A stretch of 64,000 bases of DNA, taken from positions 4,030,001 to 4,094,000 of the forward strand of contig NZ_CP015600.1 in assembly GCF_001647715.1 (NCBI RefSeq), read 5' to 3'. A model generated the notes under the pieces. The model had not been told where the DNA came from and ran no database searches. It saw only the letters and a list, made by a program, of their open reading frames with translations. Of the stretch, positions 26,682 through 36,645 are shown piece by piece. Numbering within the stretch: position 1 is the first letter of the stretch; the number at the start of each line of letters is the position of its first letter. The position numbers were made by a program, and so were the translations under genes. Origin of the DNA: Pseudomonas antarctica. GTDB taxonomy: Bacteria > Pseudomonadota > Gammaproteobacteria > Pseudomonadales > Pseudomonadaceae.

Positions 26682-28655
26682 TTGACCACGCCGCTGATCG
26701 AACTCAAGAACATCCGCAAATCCTACGGCGGCGGCGACAGCCCGCAGGTCGATGTATTGCGCGGGATCGACCTGTCGATCCATGCCGGGGAATTCGTCGC
26801 CATCGTCGGCGCTTCCGGCTCAGGCAAATCCACCTTGATGAATATCCTCGGCTGCCTCGACCGCCCCACTGAAGGCGAATACCGGTTCGCGGGGGAAAAC
26901 GTCGCGCATCTGGGCAGCGACGAACTGGCCTGGCTTCGCCGAGAAGCCTTTGGGTTTGTGTTCCAGGGTTACCACTTGATCCCTTCGGGCTCGGCCCAGG
27001 AAAACGTCGAGATGCCGGCGATCTATGCCGGTATCAGTGCAACCGAACGCCACGCCCGCGCCAAGGCCCTGCTCACCCGCCTGGGTTTGGCCGATCACAC
27101 CGGCAACCGCCCGCATCAACTCTCCGGCGGCCAGCAACAACGTGTGTCGATTGCCCGCGCACTGATGAACGGCGGGCATATCATCCTCGCCGATGAACCC
27201 ACCGGCGCGCTCGACAGCCACAGTGGCGCCGAAGTAATGGCCCTGCTGGACGAACTGGCGAGCCAGGGCCATGTGGTCATCCTGATTACCCACGACCGCG
27301 AAGTCGCGGCGCGGGCCAACCGCATCATCGAGATTCGCGACGGCCTGATCATCCGCGATTCGGCATTGAGCGAAACCCATGTGCCCGTCACGGCCAACAG
27401 CGACGCGCTACAAGCCGTCGACCTGCGCCAGCGCCTCGCCGACGGCGCCGAACATAACGGCGCCTGGAAAGCCGAACTGATGGACGCTGTACTGGCAGCC
27501 TGGCGGGTCATGTGGATCAACCGGTTCCGTACCGCGCTGACGCTGCTGGGGATCATCATCGGCGTGGCGTCGGTGGTGGTGATGCTGGCGGTGGGTGAAG
27601 GCAGCAAACGCCAGGTAATGGCACAGATGGGGGCGTTCGGCTCCAACATCATCTACCTCAGCGGGTCTTCGCCCAACCCGCGTACACCGATGGGTATCGT
27701 GACCCTCAACGATGTCGCGGCCCTGGCGACGCTGCCGCAGGTCAAGCGCATCATGCCCGTCAATGGCAACTATGCCGGTGTGCGCTTCGGTAATGTCGAC
27801 TACATGGCTTATGTCGGCGGCAATGACACCAACTTCCCGGACATCTTCAACTGGCCGGTGGTCGAGGGCAGTTACTTCACCGAGGCCGACGAGCGCTCCG
27901 GGGCGACGGTGGCAGTGATCGGTCATCGCGTACGCGAAAAGCTGTTCAAGGGCGTTATCGACCCCATCGGCCAATACATTCTGATAGAAAACGTGCCGTT
28001 CCAAGTGATTGGCGTGCTGGCGGAAAAAGGCTCCAGCTCCGGTTTGCAAGACAGCGACGACCGCGTTGCCATCCCCTACACCGCCGCCAGCGTGCGCCTG
28101 TTAGGCACCTATAACCCCGAATACGTGGTGATTGCCGCCGCCGATGCGCGCAAGGTGCATGAGGCTGAACAAGCCATCGATCAACTGATGCAAACGCTGC
28201 ACAACAACAAGCGCGACTACCACCTGACCAATGACGCGGCGATGATCCAGGCCGAGGCACGCACGCAAAATACGCTGTCGCTGATGCTCGGTTCGATCGC
28301 TGCGATTTCCTTGCTGGTGGGCGGGATTGGCGTGATGAATATCATGCTGATGACCGTGCGCGAGCGTAACCGCGAAATAGGTATCCGCATGGCTACCGGG
28401 GCGCGCCAGCGTGACATTCTGCGCCAGTTTCTCACCGAGGCAGTGATGCTCTCGGTCGTCGGCGGCCTGTTCGGCATTGCCCTCGCATTGCTGGTAGGCG
28501 GCGTGCTGGTGCTGGCAGAAGTCGCCGTGCAGTTTTCCCTGGTGGCGGTACTCGGCGCATTTGGCTGTGCACTGGTCACCGGTGTCGCATTCGGCTTTAT
28601 GCCGGCCCGTAAAGCTGCCCGGCTCGATCCGGTTAAGGCGTTGACCAGTGAATAA
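26682..28655 (+). CDS. pvdT: Pyoverdine efflux MacB-type ABC transporter PvdT
   Basis: Inner-membrane protein of about 657 residues. An N-terminal ABC domain has Walker [10 protein letters not shown], signature [13 protein letters not shown] and Walker [13 protein letters not shown] linker is followed by a MacB membrane domain with one helix before and three after a large periplasmic region; the FtsX-like tail ends with [21 protein letters not shown] at 26682 with GGGGG in front is the preferred start. A GTG at 26670 overlapping the pvdR stop is an alternative that adds four residues. Confidence 0.92.
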   Translation: MTTPLIELKNIRKSYGGGDSPQVDVLRGIDLSIHAGEFVAIVGASGSGKSTLMNILGCLDRPTEGEYRFAGENVAHLGSDELAWLRREAFGFVFQGYHLIPSGSAQENVEMPAIYAGISATERHARAKALLTRLGLADHTGNRPHQLSGGQQQRVSIARALMNGGHIILADEPTGALDSHSGAEVMALLDELASQGHVVILITHDREVAARANRIIEIRDGLIIRDSALSETHVPVTANSDALQAVDLRQRLADGAEHNGAWKAELMDAVLAAWRVMWINRFRTALTLLGIIIGVASVVVMLAVGEGSKRQVMAQMGAFGSNIIYLSGSSPNPRTPMGIVTLNDVAALATLPQVKRIMPVNGNYAGVRFGNVDYMAYVGGNDTNFPDIFNWPVVEGSYFTEADERSGATVAVIGHRVREKLFKGVIDPIGQYILIENVPFQVIGVLAEKGSSSGLQDSDDRVAIPYTAASVRLLGTYNPEYVVIAAADARKVHEAEQAIDQLMQTLHNNKRDYHLTNDAAMIQAEARTQNTLSLMLGSIAAISLLVGGIGVMNIMLMTVRERNREIGIRMATGARQRDILRQFLTEAVMLSVVGGLFGIALALLVGGVLVLAEVAVQFSLVAVLGAFGCALVTGVAFGFMPARKAARLDPVKALTSE

Positions 28656-30063
28656 ACGATCCATCACACCGCACCTGTCGCTGCTTAGCCTGTGCCTGTT
28701 GCTCAACGCCTGCGCAGGCACTCCGTACGACGTCGACAGCGGCATTGCGCCGCCTGCGGCGTGGCAATATGCCGAGCGGGAGGCAGCGCAGGCGACCAAC
28801 CAGCGCTGGTGGACGCAATTCGGCAGCCCGCAACTCAACCGCTTGATCGACCAGGCTCGCCGCGACAGTCATGACGTGGCCGCCGCCATGGCACGGGTGC
28901 GCCAGGCCCAGGCCAGTGCGGTCATTGCCGGGGCACCATTGTTACCCGAAGTGAACTTCAACCTCACCGCCAGCCGCGAAAAACTGCTGCGCGGCAGCGG
29001 TAACGCCTCGCTGGACGCCACAGAAAGCAACAAAACCGTCGACAGCTTTGGCACCAACCTTACCGCCAGTTATGAAGTGGACTTCTGGGGCGGGAGCGCC
29101 GCCGCCCGCGACAGCGCCCTGCAAAGCCTGCGAGCGAGTGAGTTTGACCAGGCCACCGTGGAGCTGACACTGCTCAGCAACGTGGCCGACCGCTATGCGC
29201 AAACGCTTGCTGCTCGCCAACGCCAACAGATCGCCGAGCTCAACCTGGCGAATGCACGCCATGTGCTCGACCTCGTGCAAACCCGCTACGACGCGGGCTC
29301 CGCCACCGCACTGGAACTGGCGCAACAAAAGAGTCTGGTGGCCAGCCAGCAACGCCAGTTGCCGCTGATTCAGCAAGTGGCCGAAGAATCGTTGATCACC
29401 CTCGCGGCCCTTCTCGGGCAGCCGGTGCAGGCCCTGGACCTGGGCAGCGAGCCGTTCCAGGCGCTGACCTGGCCGGTCATTGGCCCGGGAGTGCCCAGCC
29501 AACTGCTCAGCCGTCGCCCCGACCTGGCTCAGGCCGAAGCACAACTGGCGGCGGCAAGTGCCGATGTGAGCGTGGCCCGCTCGGCCATGCTGCCCACTGT
29601 GACCTTGGGCGCCACGCTGGGTTCGGGGTCCTACAAGGCCGCAGATCTGCTGCGCAGTCCGTTCTACAACCTGACCTCGGGCCTGGTGGCGCCGATCTTC
29701 AATAATGGACGTTTAAGCGCCGAACGCGACAAGGCGCGCGCGCGTCAGGACGAACTGCTGCAAACCTATCGTGGCGCGATCATCAACGGCTTTGCCGATG
29801 TGGAGAAATCCCTCAGCAGCATCACCCACCTGGACCAGCAGCGTCAGTGGCAAACCGAGGAACTGCAACAGGCCCAGACCGCCTTCAAGATCGCCGAAAG
29901 CCGCTACCAGGCCGGTGCCGAAGACCTGCTGACCGTGCTGGAAACCCAACGCACGCTGTATGCGGCCCAGGACGCGAATGTGCAACTGCGATTGTCACGG
30001 CTGCAAGCCAGCATTGCGCTGTACAAAGCCCTGGGTGGCGGCTGGGATGCCAAAATCCGATAA
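28648..30063 (+). CDS. opmQ: Outer-membrane channel OpmQ of the pyoverdine pump
   Basis: TolC/OprM-type outer-membrane factor of 471 residues with a lipoprotein signal peptide (lipobox LLNAC, lipidated Cys22). It has two repeated halves with the typical [20 protein letters not shown] and [23 protein letters not shown] segments. A GTG start at 28648 overlaps the end of pvdT by eight bases, so the three pump genes are tightly coupled. With PvdR and PvdT it forms a channel for pyoverdine across the envelope. Confidence 0.92.
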   Translation: MNKRSITPHLSLLSLCLLLNACAGTPYDVDSGIAPPAAWQYAEREAAQATNQRWWTQFGSPQLNRLIDQARRDSHDVAAAMARVRQAQASAVIAGAPLLPEVNFNLTASREKLLRGSGNASLDATESNKTVDSFGTNLTASYEVDFWGGSAAARDSALQSLRASEFDQATVELTLLSNVADRYAQTLAARQRQQIAELNLANARHVLDLVQTRYDAGSATALELAQQKSLVASQQRQLPLIQQVAEESLITLAALLGQPVQALDLGSEPFQALTWPVIGPGVPSQLLSRRPDLAQAEAQLAAASADVSVARSAMLPTVTLGATLGSGSYKAADLLRSPFYNLTSGLVAPIFNNGRLSAERDKARARQDELLQTYRGAIINGFADVEKSLSSITHLDQQRQWQTEELQQAQTAFKIAESRYQAGAEDLLTVLETQRTLYAAQDANVQLRLSRLQASIALYKALGGGWDAKIR

Positions 30064-30166
30064 CAAAACTCCACATTCCTACACAAAACGTTTATCAACC
30101 CTACATTCTTTGACCCAAGGTCCTTGGTAAAAAAGCCGCCTTAAAACGGCTGCCCGGAACCTCTTG

Positions 30167-30922
30167 ATGAAACCCAGCGTTCTAGTAAGAAGCCTGGTGT
30201 GCATCTGCCTCTGGCTGATAGCAACCCGGGCGCTTGCCGCGCCCTTGATTGTGCCCAGCGCAATTGACTGGCTGCTGGACTGCCCCTTCCCCGCCTTCGA
30301 ACGGCCGGACCCAGAGGTGCTGGACCGAACCCAGTGCGGCAGGGTAAACGTGCCTCGCGACTATGCCGACCCCAAGCGTGGCAATGTGCGCCTATCGCTG
30401 ACCCGTGTCGGCGCCCGGCAACCGCTCAGCCGTGAGGGCATGGTGTTCATCCAGTCGGGGGCACCGCAAAAGGGTCAGGGCACGACCTTCGCCGTCCATT
30501 TGGTCAGCCGCTGGGAGTCCTACGCCACCCAGGCCTATCGCACATTGGTCAACCGTTATGACGTTATCGAATTGAGCCCCCGCGACCTCAGCCAACAGAA
30601 CGGTGTCGAGCAGGCCGCACGTGATATGGAGTTCGTGCGCGCGCAATTGGGCGACACCCAGCTCAACTACCTGGGCAACGCTGAAGGCACCCGGGTCGGT
30701 GGCCGGTATGCCGCGCTGTTTCCGGAACGCGTTGCACGCATGGTCCTGGTCAACACCGAGCACGGTGAACCGGTCGCTGCCGGCGTCGAGCAGCTGTTGC
30801 TCAAGGAGTCGGCTAAACCCGTTGCCGCCGGGTGCGTCAACCGGTGGGTGGGTGATTTTCTGGTGTCCGGCAAACAGCCGCCGTCCTCGACGCGCTGCCT
30901 CGACCTTGGTAACTGGGAATAA
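30167..30922 (+). CDS. Truncated S33-type alpha/beta hydrolase lacking the nucleophile serine
   Basis: Exported protein of 251 residues with a signal peptide (about 1-24, ending ALAA). It matches the N-terminal half of tripeptidyl-aminopeptidase-like S33 hydrolases: CGRVNVPRDYADP and GDTQLNYLGNAEGTRVGGRYAALFP. The nucleophile elbow is GNAEG rather than G-x-S-x-G, so the serine is missing. The protein ends at about half the family's usual length, before the catalytic Asp and His. It is probably inactive or a decaying gene; a non-catalytic role cannot be excluded. It follows opmQ by about 100 bases in the same direction. Confidence 0.65.
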   Translation: MKPSVLVRSLVCICLWLIATRALAAPLIVPSAIDWLLDCPFPAFERPDPEVLDRTQCGRVNVPRDYADPKRGNVRLSLTRVGARQPLSREGMVFIQSGAPQKGQGTTFAVHLVSRWESYATQAYRTLVNRYDVIELSPRDLSQQNGVEQAARDMEFVRAQLGDTQLNYLGNAEGTRVGGRYAALFPERVARMVLVNTEHGEPVAAGVEQLLLKESAKPVAAGCVNRWVGDFLVSGKQPPSSTRCLDLGNWE

Positions 30923-31031
30923 TCACCGCGTTTACGACCTGTTCGCCTCGAAAACGACACCCTGCGTTGACGCTCCTGCCCAATCGTTATTAAGTGCTAT
31001 TTATCCGCATTAATAGGATCAATAGACCACC

Positions 31032-31802
31032 ATGCTCAGCCGTCCGCTACGACGCAAACGACAGAAGCTCTCCGACGTGATTGTCGAGTCGGTCAAGCGC
31101 TCCATCGTCACCGATGCCCTGAAGCCCGGCGACCGCCTGCCCACCGAGCGTGAGCTGATGGAAAGCTTCCAGTGCTCCAAAGGGTCGGCGCGTGAAGCGC
31201 TCAAGGCGCTGGAAGTGGAAGGCCTGGTGAGCACGCGCACCGGCCCCAGCGGTGGCGCTTACTTGAATCAGGCCGGCACTGAACCGGCCAGCCGCGCCTT
31301 GCGCAACTACCTGCACTTCCAGCACCTGGACGGCGAGCAGGTGTACCAACTGCGCAAGGTCATCGAGGTGGAACTGGCGGTGTCGGTGCTCGGGCGCTTG
31401 AGTGAAGACGACTACCAGGCCCTGCAAGACAACGTGGATTTTTGCAGCGCGCCGGAAGACAGCGAAGCCGGCCAGCGCGAACAGCGGCTGGCGGAGCTGG
31501 AGTTCCATAATCTGCTGGCCAACGCGTGCCCTAACCCGCTGCTGAGCTTTATGGCGCAGTTTCTCAACGATCTGCTGCGCGACCTGGTGGTGCTGAAAAA
31601 AGCCTACAAGCCCAAGCGCAAGCAGTTCGACGCGGCCAACCTCGACTACCACAAGCAGTTGCTGATCGCCTTTCGCGCCGAGGATGAAAGCGCGGTGCGC
31701 AGCTTGATGCATGAACACATGTGCGACGCCGAACACCATATGAGCGCCCTTGAAGGCGAGGTCAGCCCGCACTTTTTGCTGGAGTTTGATCACAACCACT
31801 GA
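31032..31802 (+). CDS. FadR-subfamily GntR transcriptional regulator
   Basis: Regulator of 256 residues with an N-terminal winged helix (about 15-80: LKPGDRLPTERELMESFQCSKGSAREALKALEVEGLV) and a C-terminal helical FCD ligand-binding domain whose histidines and acidic residues would bind a metal (HNLLANACPN, DYHKQLLIAF, HEHMCDAEHH). It stands 243 bases before an ABC importer and amidohydrolase operon on the same strand, which it likely controls in response to the transported compound. Confidence 0.88.
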   Translation: MLSRPLRRKRQKLSDVIVESVKRSIVTDALKPGDRLPTERELMESFQCSKGSAREALKALEVEGLVSTRTGPSGGAYLNQAGTEPASRALRNYLHFQHLDGEQVYQLRKVIEVELAVSVLGRLSEDDYQALQDNVDFCSAPEDSEAGQREQRLAELEFHNLLANACPNPLLSFMAQFLNDLLRDLVVLKKAYKPKRKQFDAANLDYHKQLLIAFRAEDESAVRSLMHEHMCDAEHHMSALEGEVSPHFLLEFDHNH

Positions 31803-31837
31803 GAACACCATCAATCCCCCTGTGCAAACCCAATCCA

Positions 31838-31924
31838 TGTGGGAGCTGGCTTGCCTGCGATGCAGGCGCCCCGGTTCATCAGTCGAACTGAGTTGATGCC
31901 ATCGCAGGCAAGTCAGCTCCCACA
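31838..31924. repeat. REPIN (inverted REP pair)
   Basis: TGTGGGAGCTGGCTTGCCTG (from 31838) and, in inverted orientation, CAGGCAAGTCAGCTCCCACA (to 31924), one mismatch between the arms. It lies between the GntR gene and the ABC binding-protein gene. Same subgroup as the elements at 21106, 43438 and 49781. The rest of the gap holds only the ribosome-binding site of the next gene. Confidence 0.85.
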
Positions 31925-32044
31925 TTTGACCGAGCTTCAACCGTCAGACCGTTTCACCCAATTCAATAACAGGCCTGCCCACAGGCCAGCTCCACCGTAT
32001 CGCCATTGCCGCTCCTGCCAATAACTAATCCAGGGAGTCACCCC

Positions 32045-33247
32045 ATGCAGCGTCGTACGTTGTTGAAAGCCAGTCTTACCGCCGCCGCCGCGCTCAGCCT
32101 TCCGCTGAGCGTGCGCTCTGCATTCGCCGCCGAGCCCTTTACCTTTTACGGCCTCAAATCCATGTCCGGCGCCTTTGCCAGCTATGGCAAGTTTGCCGAC
32201 ATGGGTTCGCGGCTGGCGGTGGAGCAGCATCCCGAGATTCTCGGCCGCACACTGAACTACAAAGTCATCGACACCGAAGGCAACGCCGGCAAGGCGGTGC
32301 GCAAGGTGCAGGAGGCGATCCAGCAGGATGGCGCACGGTTCTTCCAGGGTTGCACCCTGTCGTCATCGGCATTGGCGGTGGCCAAGGAAGTAGACAAGGT
32401 CGGCGGCGTGTTCATGACCCCGGTGGGTGCCGATGAAGTCACCGGCAAGGACTGCAACAAGGCGACCTTCCGCTGGTCGGTACCCACCTACGGCGCGATC
32501 CGCGAAACCATCGTGCCGTTGATCAAGCTGCTGCCGGACGCCAAGCGCTGGTACACCATCACCCCGCAATATGTATTCGGCGAAGCCTTGCTCGAAGGCG
32601 CGAAAACCGTGCTCAAGGACAACGGCCTGGAACACGTCGGCAACAGCTATCACTCATTACAGGAGCAAGAGTTCTCCGGCTACCTGACCAACGCCATCGC
32701 GGCCAAACCCGATGTGCTGGTCCTGCTCAACTTCGGCAGCCAGTCGTCCAACACGCTGCGCCAGGCGGTGAACTTCGGCATCAAGGAGCGCATGAAAGTG
32801 CTGCTGGTGTGGTCCGCCGGCCTTGATCAATTCCAGGAATTGGGCAGCGATGTGCTCGAAGGCGTGTACCTCGGTGCGCAGTATTGGCACCAGGTCGACA
32901 GCCCGCTCAACCGTGAACTGGTCAAGCTGACCCAGGCCAAGTACGGCATCAACCCAACCTACCCGTTGGCCGCCGACTACATCAGCACCAAGGTCATGCT
33001 CGACACCATTATCGCTACCGGCAGCTTCGACGGCCCGACCGTCGCCAAGGCCATGCAAGGCCTGAGCTTCGAAGGCCCGACCGGCAAGGAGCAAATCCGC
33101 GCCGGTGACCACCAGGTGATCAAGGACTACTACCTGATGATCGGCAAAGCCAGCGCCGACATGGCCGACAAGGACGACCTGGCCAAAGTGCTCAGCGCCG
33201 GCCAGTCCTTCCCGCCGGTGGACGCCACGAGCTGCGTGCTCGGCTGA
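32045..33247 (+). CDS. Liv-type ABC transporter substrate-binding protein
   Basis: Periplasmic binding protein of 400 residues related to branched-chain amino-acid, urea and amide binding proteins. The signal peptide (about 1-28) begins MQRRTLLKAS, a twin-arginine pattern, so export through Tat is likely. The start at 32045 has CAGGGAG before it; the longer frame is rejected. It opens an operon with two LivHM-like permeases and two LivGF-like ATPases, followed by two hydrolases. The ligand is probably the substrate of those hydrolases. Confidence 0.88.
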   Translation: MQRRTLLKASLTAAAALSLPLSVRSAFAAEPFTFYGLKSMSGAFASYGKFADMGSRLAVEQHPEILGRTLNYKVIDTEGNAGKAVRKVQEAIQQDGARFFQGCTLSSSALAVAKEVDKVGGVFMTPVGADEVTGKDCNKATFRWSVPTYGAIRETIVPLIKLLPDAKRWYTITPQYVFGEALLEGAKTVLKDNGLEHVGNSYHSLQEQEFSGYLTNAIAAKPDVLVLLNFGSQSSNTLRQAVNFGIKERMKVLLVWSAGLDQFQELGSDVLEGVYLGAQYWHQVDSPLNRELVKLTQAKYGINPTYPLAADYISTKVMLDTIIATGSFDGPTVAKAMQGLSFEGPTGKEQIRAGDHQVIKDYYLMIGKASADMADKDDLAKVLSAGQSFPPVDATSCVLG

Positions 33248-33315
33248 TCCGCTGAACCATCACCGGTTGCACACGACAGGGCCGCCCCCGCGGCCACCTG
33301 TCCGAGGGTTTCTGC

Positions 33316-34176
33316 ATGCTTAATCTTTACCTGTTCCAGATACTCAACGGCCTTGGGCTGGGGATGATCTACTTTTTGATCGCGGTCGGGCTGACGATCA
33401 TTTTCGGTCTGCTCAACTTCGTCAACTTCGCCCACGGCGCGTTTTTCCTGCTGGGGGCCTACATCTGCTACACCGCCGTGAGCCTCACCGGCAACTTCTG
33501 GCTGGCGCTGCTGATCGCGCCGCTGGTGGTGGCCGCACTGGCCTGGGTCATCGAGCGATTATTGATCCAGCGGATTTATCACTTGCCGCACATGTTCCAG
33601 ATTCTGGTGACCTTAGGGATTGCGCTGATCATCCAGGAAGCCAGCGTGATGATCTGGGGCCCGGTGGGCAAAAGCGTCGCCGTACCGGAACTGCTGCGCG
33701 GCGTGCTGGTGGTGGGTGATTTCGTCTACCCCTACTACCGCCTGTTTCTGATCGTGTTTTCCGGGCTGGTGGGCCTGGGTCTGTGGCTGCTGCTGGAACG
33801 CACGCGCTTTGGCGCCCTGGTGCGCGCGGGCAGTGAAAGCACTGAAACCGTATCGCTGCTGGGCACCAATATCTTCCGTCTGTTTTCGATGACCTTTGCC
33901 CTGGGCGTGGCCCTGGCCGGCGTCGCCGGCGTGCTGTTCGCTCCGTTGCGTGGCGCCCAACCCTTCGTCGGCCCGGAAATTCTCGGGGTCGCCTTCGTGG
34001 TGGTGGTGATCGGCGGCATGGGCTCCTTCAGCGGCGCACTGGTCGGCGGTTTACTGGTAGGCGTGGTGCAAAGCCTGATGACCACACTCTGGCCCCAAGG
34101 CGCGAGCCTGATGATCTACGGCGCGATGGCCGTGGTGATTCTGGTGCGTCCTTACGGCCTGTTCGGGAGAGCCTGA
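33316..34176 (+). CDS. Branched-chain amino-acid-type ABC permease, LivH-like
   Basis: Inner-membrane permease of 286 residues with about eight hydrophobic helices; typical start LQILNGLGLGMIYFLIAVGL and the LNFVNFAHGAFFLLGAY motif. The ATG has GAGGG upstream. It ends one base before the LivM-like gene start. Confidence 0.92.
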   Translation: MLNLYLFQILNGLGLGMIYFLIAVGLTIIFGLLNFVNFAHGAFFLLGAYICYTAVSLTGNFWLALLIAPLVVAALAWVIERLLIQRIYHLPHMFQILVTLGIALIIQEASVMIWGPVGKSVAVPELLRGVLVVGDFVYPYYRLFLIVFSGLVGLGLWLLLERTRFGALVRAGSESTETVSLLGTNIFRLFSMTFALGVALAGVAGVLFAPLRGAQPFVGPEILGVAFVVVVIGGMGSFSGALVGGLLVGVVQSLMTTLWPQGASLMIYGAMAVVILVRPYGLFGRA

Positions 34177-34177
34177 C

Positions 34178-35191
34178 ATGAGCGAGAAAAACCCCCTGCC
34201 GTTCGCAAAGACCCAGTCCAAGGCCATGCTGCTATGGGTCCTGGCGGTGCTGATCGGCCTGCCGTTGATACTACCGTCGGCGACCCTGGCCACCGAGATC
34301 CTGATCTTTGCCATGGCCGCCCTGGCCTGCAACCTGTTGCTGGGCTACACCGGGCTGTTGTCGTTTGGCCAAGGCATCTTCTTCGGAGCGGGCGCCTATT
34401 GCGCGGCACTGTTGATGATCCACCTGCAACTGGGTCTGTTCACCGCCCTGCTCGGCGCCGCCGTGGCCGGTGGTTTCCTGGCGCTGTTGGTGGGTGCCCT
34501 GGCGATCCGGCGTACCGGCATTTACTTCGTGATGCTGACTCTGGCGTTCAGCCAGATGGCCTACTTCGTCGCCTACACCCTCAGCGACTGGACCGGCGGC
34601 GACAACGGCCTGCTCAGCGTACCGCGCCCGGAAATCCGCATCGGTGACACCGTGCTGTTGTCGCTGAGCGACGCCCGCGCGTTCTACGGCTTTGTCGCAG
34701 TGCTGTTCCTGCTGATCTTTATCGGCGCACGCCGCGTGATCGCGTCGCCATTCGGCAGCACCTTGATGGCGATCCGCGAAAACGAGACCCGCGCCTCGGC
34801 CATCGGCTACGACACGCGCCATTTCAAGATCCTGGTGTTTGTGCTGTCCGGCGCGGTCACCGGGATTGCGGGCGCGCTGTACGCCATGCTGCTGCACTTT
34901 GTACCCCTGTCGAATATCGACCTGGCGATGTCCGAGAACATCCTGATCATGACCATCGTCGGCGGCACCGGCTCGCTGTTCGGCTCGTTGCTGGGCGCCG
35001 GTTCCATCGTGCTGCTGGGAGACTTCCTCTCCGACCTGTGGCCGCGCTGGCTGATGCTGCTCGGGGTGATTCTGATCCTGGTGGTGATCTTCATGCGTGG
35101 TGGGTTGTGGGGCGGTTTGTCGTCGCTGTTCGAACGCGTACGTGGCAGCCGCAAAACCGCCGCCGTCGTCGTCAAGGAGGAAGGGCTATGA
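34178..35191 (+). CDS. Branched-chain amino-acid-type ABC permease, LivM-like
   Basis: Second permease, 337 residues, with family segments LLGYTGLLSFGQGIFFGAGAY and IRENETRASAIGYDTRHFK (the ATPase-contacting loop) and GGTGSLFGSLLGA. It overlaps the LivG-like gene by four bases (ATGA). A basic C-terminal tail (RGSRKTAAVVVKEEGL) faces the cytoplasm. Confidence 0.92.
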   Translation: MSEKNPLPFAKTQSKAMLLWVLAVLIGLPLILPSATLATEILIFAMAALACNLLLGYTGLLSFGQGIFFGAGAYCAALLMIHLQLGLFTALLGAAVAGGFLALLVGALAIRRTGIYFVMLTLAFSQMAYFVAYTLSDWTGGDNGLLSVPRPEIRIGDTVLLSLSDARAFYGFVAVLFLLIFIGARRVIASPFGSTLMAIRENETRASAIGYDTRHFKILVFVLSGAVTGIAGALYAMLLHFVPLSNIDLAMSENILIMTIVGGTGSLFGSLLGAGSIVLLGDFLSDLWPRWLMLLGVILILVVIFMRGGLWGGLSSLFERVRGSRKTAAVVVKEEGL

Positions 35192-35937
35192 GCATCCTGC
35201 TGGAAACCAAAAACCTGGAACTGGCCTATGGCGCGTTCCACGCGGTGAACGGGGTCAACCTCAAGGTCGAAGCCGGCACCATCCACACCATCATCGGCCC
35301 TAACGGCGCGGGCAAGACCAGCCTGTTCCACTGCCTGACCGGCGAACGCCAGGCCACCGCCGGGGCGATTCATTTCGACGGCAAGAACCTGATGCGTAAA
35401 CCCGCCCACGCCCGCGTCGGCCTGGGCATGGCGCGCTCGTTCCAGCTCACCAGCCTGTTCCAGAACCTCAGCGTGCGCGAGAACCTGCGCCTGGCGGCGC
35501 AAGGCCGCGACGGCGCCAAGGCGCTGAATTTCTGGCGTCGGGTGGACAGCAAGCGCGAACACCTGGAGATGGCCGACCAAGTGCTCGAACGCCTGCAGCT
35601 CACTGCCCGCGCCGACACCCTGGCCGGCGAATTGTCCCACGGCCAGCAGCGGGTGCTGGAGGTGGGCATGTCGATCTGCTCCAAACCAAAACTGTTGATG
35701 CTCGACGAGCCCACCTCGGGCATGGGCATCGATGACATCCCGATCATGACCCAACTGATCAGCGACCTCGGCCGCGACCACACGGTGCTGCTGATCGAAC
35801 ACAACATGAGCATCGTCATGTCCATCAGCCAACGCATCACGGTGATGAGCCACGGGCAGATCCTGGTGGAAGGCACGCCGGAATTCGTGCGCGCCGATGA
35901 ACGCGTGCGCACCGCTTACCTGGGAGAAGCCGCCTGA
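35188..35937 (+). CDS. ABC ATPase, LivG-like
   Basis: ATPase of 249 residues: Walker A GPNGAGKTS, family segment GMARSFQLTSLFQNLSV, and signature SHGQQRVLEVGM, a Liv/urea-type variant of LSGGQ. Walker B LLMLDEPTSGMG and the GMGIDDI segment in place of the more usual GL-x-x-x-E are also seen. The start at 35188 has a near-ideal AAGGAGG site and overlaps the LivM-like stop. The gene's stop overlaps the start of the next ATPase by one base. Confidence 0.92.
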   Translation: MSILLETKNLELAYGAFHAVNGVNLKVEAGTIHTIIGPNGAGKTSLFHCLTGERQATAGAIHFDGKNLMRKPAHARVGLGMARSFQLTSLFQNLSVRENLRLAAQGRDGAKALNFWRRVDSKREHLEMADQVLERLQLTARADTLAGELSHGQQRVLEVGMSICSKPKLLMLDEPTSGMGIDDIPIMTQLISDLGRDHTVLLIEHNMSIVMSISQRITVMSHGQILVEGTPEFVRADERVRTAYLGEAA

Positions 35938-36632
35938 TGCTGATCGTCGAGAATATCCACTCCTACTACGACAAGAGCCACGTGCTCGAAGGCGTGTCGC
36001 TGACCGTCAACCCCGGCGAACTGGTGACCCTGCTCGGCCGCAACGGCGCCGGCAAGACCACCACGCTGCGCAGCATCCTCGGCATTATCTGCCCGCGTCA
36101 GGGCCAGATTCACTTCAACGGCCAGGCGCTGGTCGGGCAAAAAATCTTTGAAATCGCTCGCCAGGGTTTGGCATTGGTGCCGGAGAACCGCGGGATTTTC
36201 CGCCTGCTTACCGTAGAGGAAAATCTGCGCATCGCCGTGCGCAAGACCAGCCGCTGGCAGATGGACGACGTGTACGGCATGTTCCCGCGCCTCAAGGAAC
36301 GCCGTAAAAACGCCGGCCACGCCCTGTCCGGTGGCGAACAACAGATGCTCGCTATCGCCCGCGCCCTGCTCAACGACCCCAAGTTGCTGATTCTCGATGA
36401 GCCCACCGAAGGCCTCGCCCCGGTGATCGTCGACGAGCTGGTGAAGATCCTGCGCAAGGTCAAGGACGATGGCCTGCCGGTGCTGCTGGTGGAACAGAAC
36501 CTGGTGGTCTGCGACAAGCTCGCCGACCGCCATTACGTGCTCGAACAGGGCCGCGTGGTGTACGAAGGCAGCGCCGCCGCCTTCCGCGCCGACCCGACGA
36601 TCAAGAACCGCTACCTGGCCCTGAGTGCCTGA
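35937..36632 (+). CDS. ABC ATPase, LivF-like
   Basis: ATPase of 231 residues: Walker A GRNGAGKTTT, signature LSGGEQQMLAIARAL, Walker B LLILDEPTEGLAP, typical of LivF/UrtE proteins. It completes the five-component importer. The following gene, a metal-dependent amidohydrolase, starts only 13 bases later. Confidence 0.93.
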   Translation: MLIVENIHSYYDKSHVLEGVSLTVNPGELVTLLGRNGAGKTTTLRSILGIICPRQGQIHFNGQALVGQKIFEIARQGLALVPENRGIFRLLTVEENLRIAVRKTSRWQMDDVYGMFPRLKERRKNAGHALSGGEQQMLAIARALLNDPKLLILDEPTEGLAPVIVDELVKILRKVKDDGLPVLLVEQNLVVCDKLADRHYVLEQGRVVYEGSAAAFRADPTIKNRYLALSA

Positions 36633-36645
36633 CCGGAGATTGCAC

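Noticed and set aside
31839..32024. Short plus-strand frame beginning MGAGLPA
   Set aside because: This is translation of a REP element; the same start appears at 43439, confirming that it is repeat sequence and not a gene.
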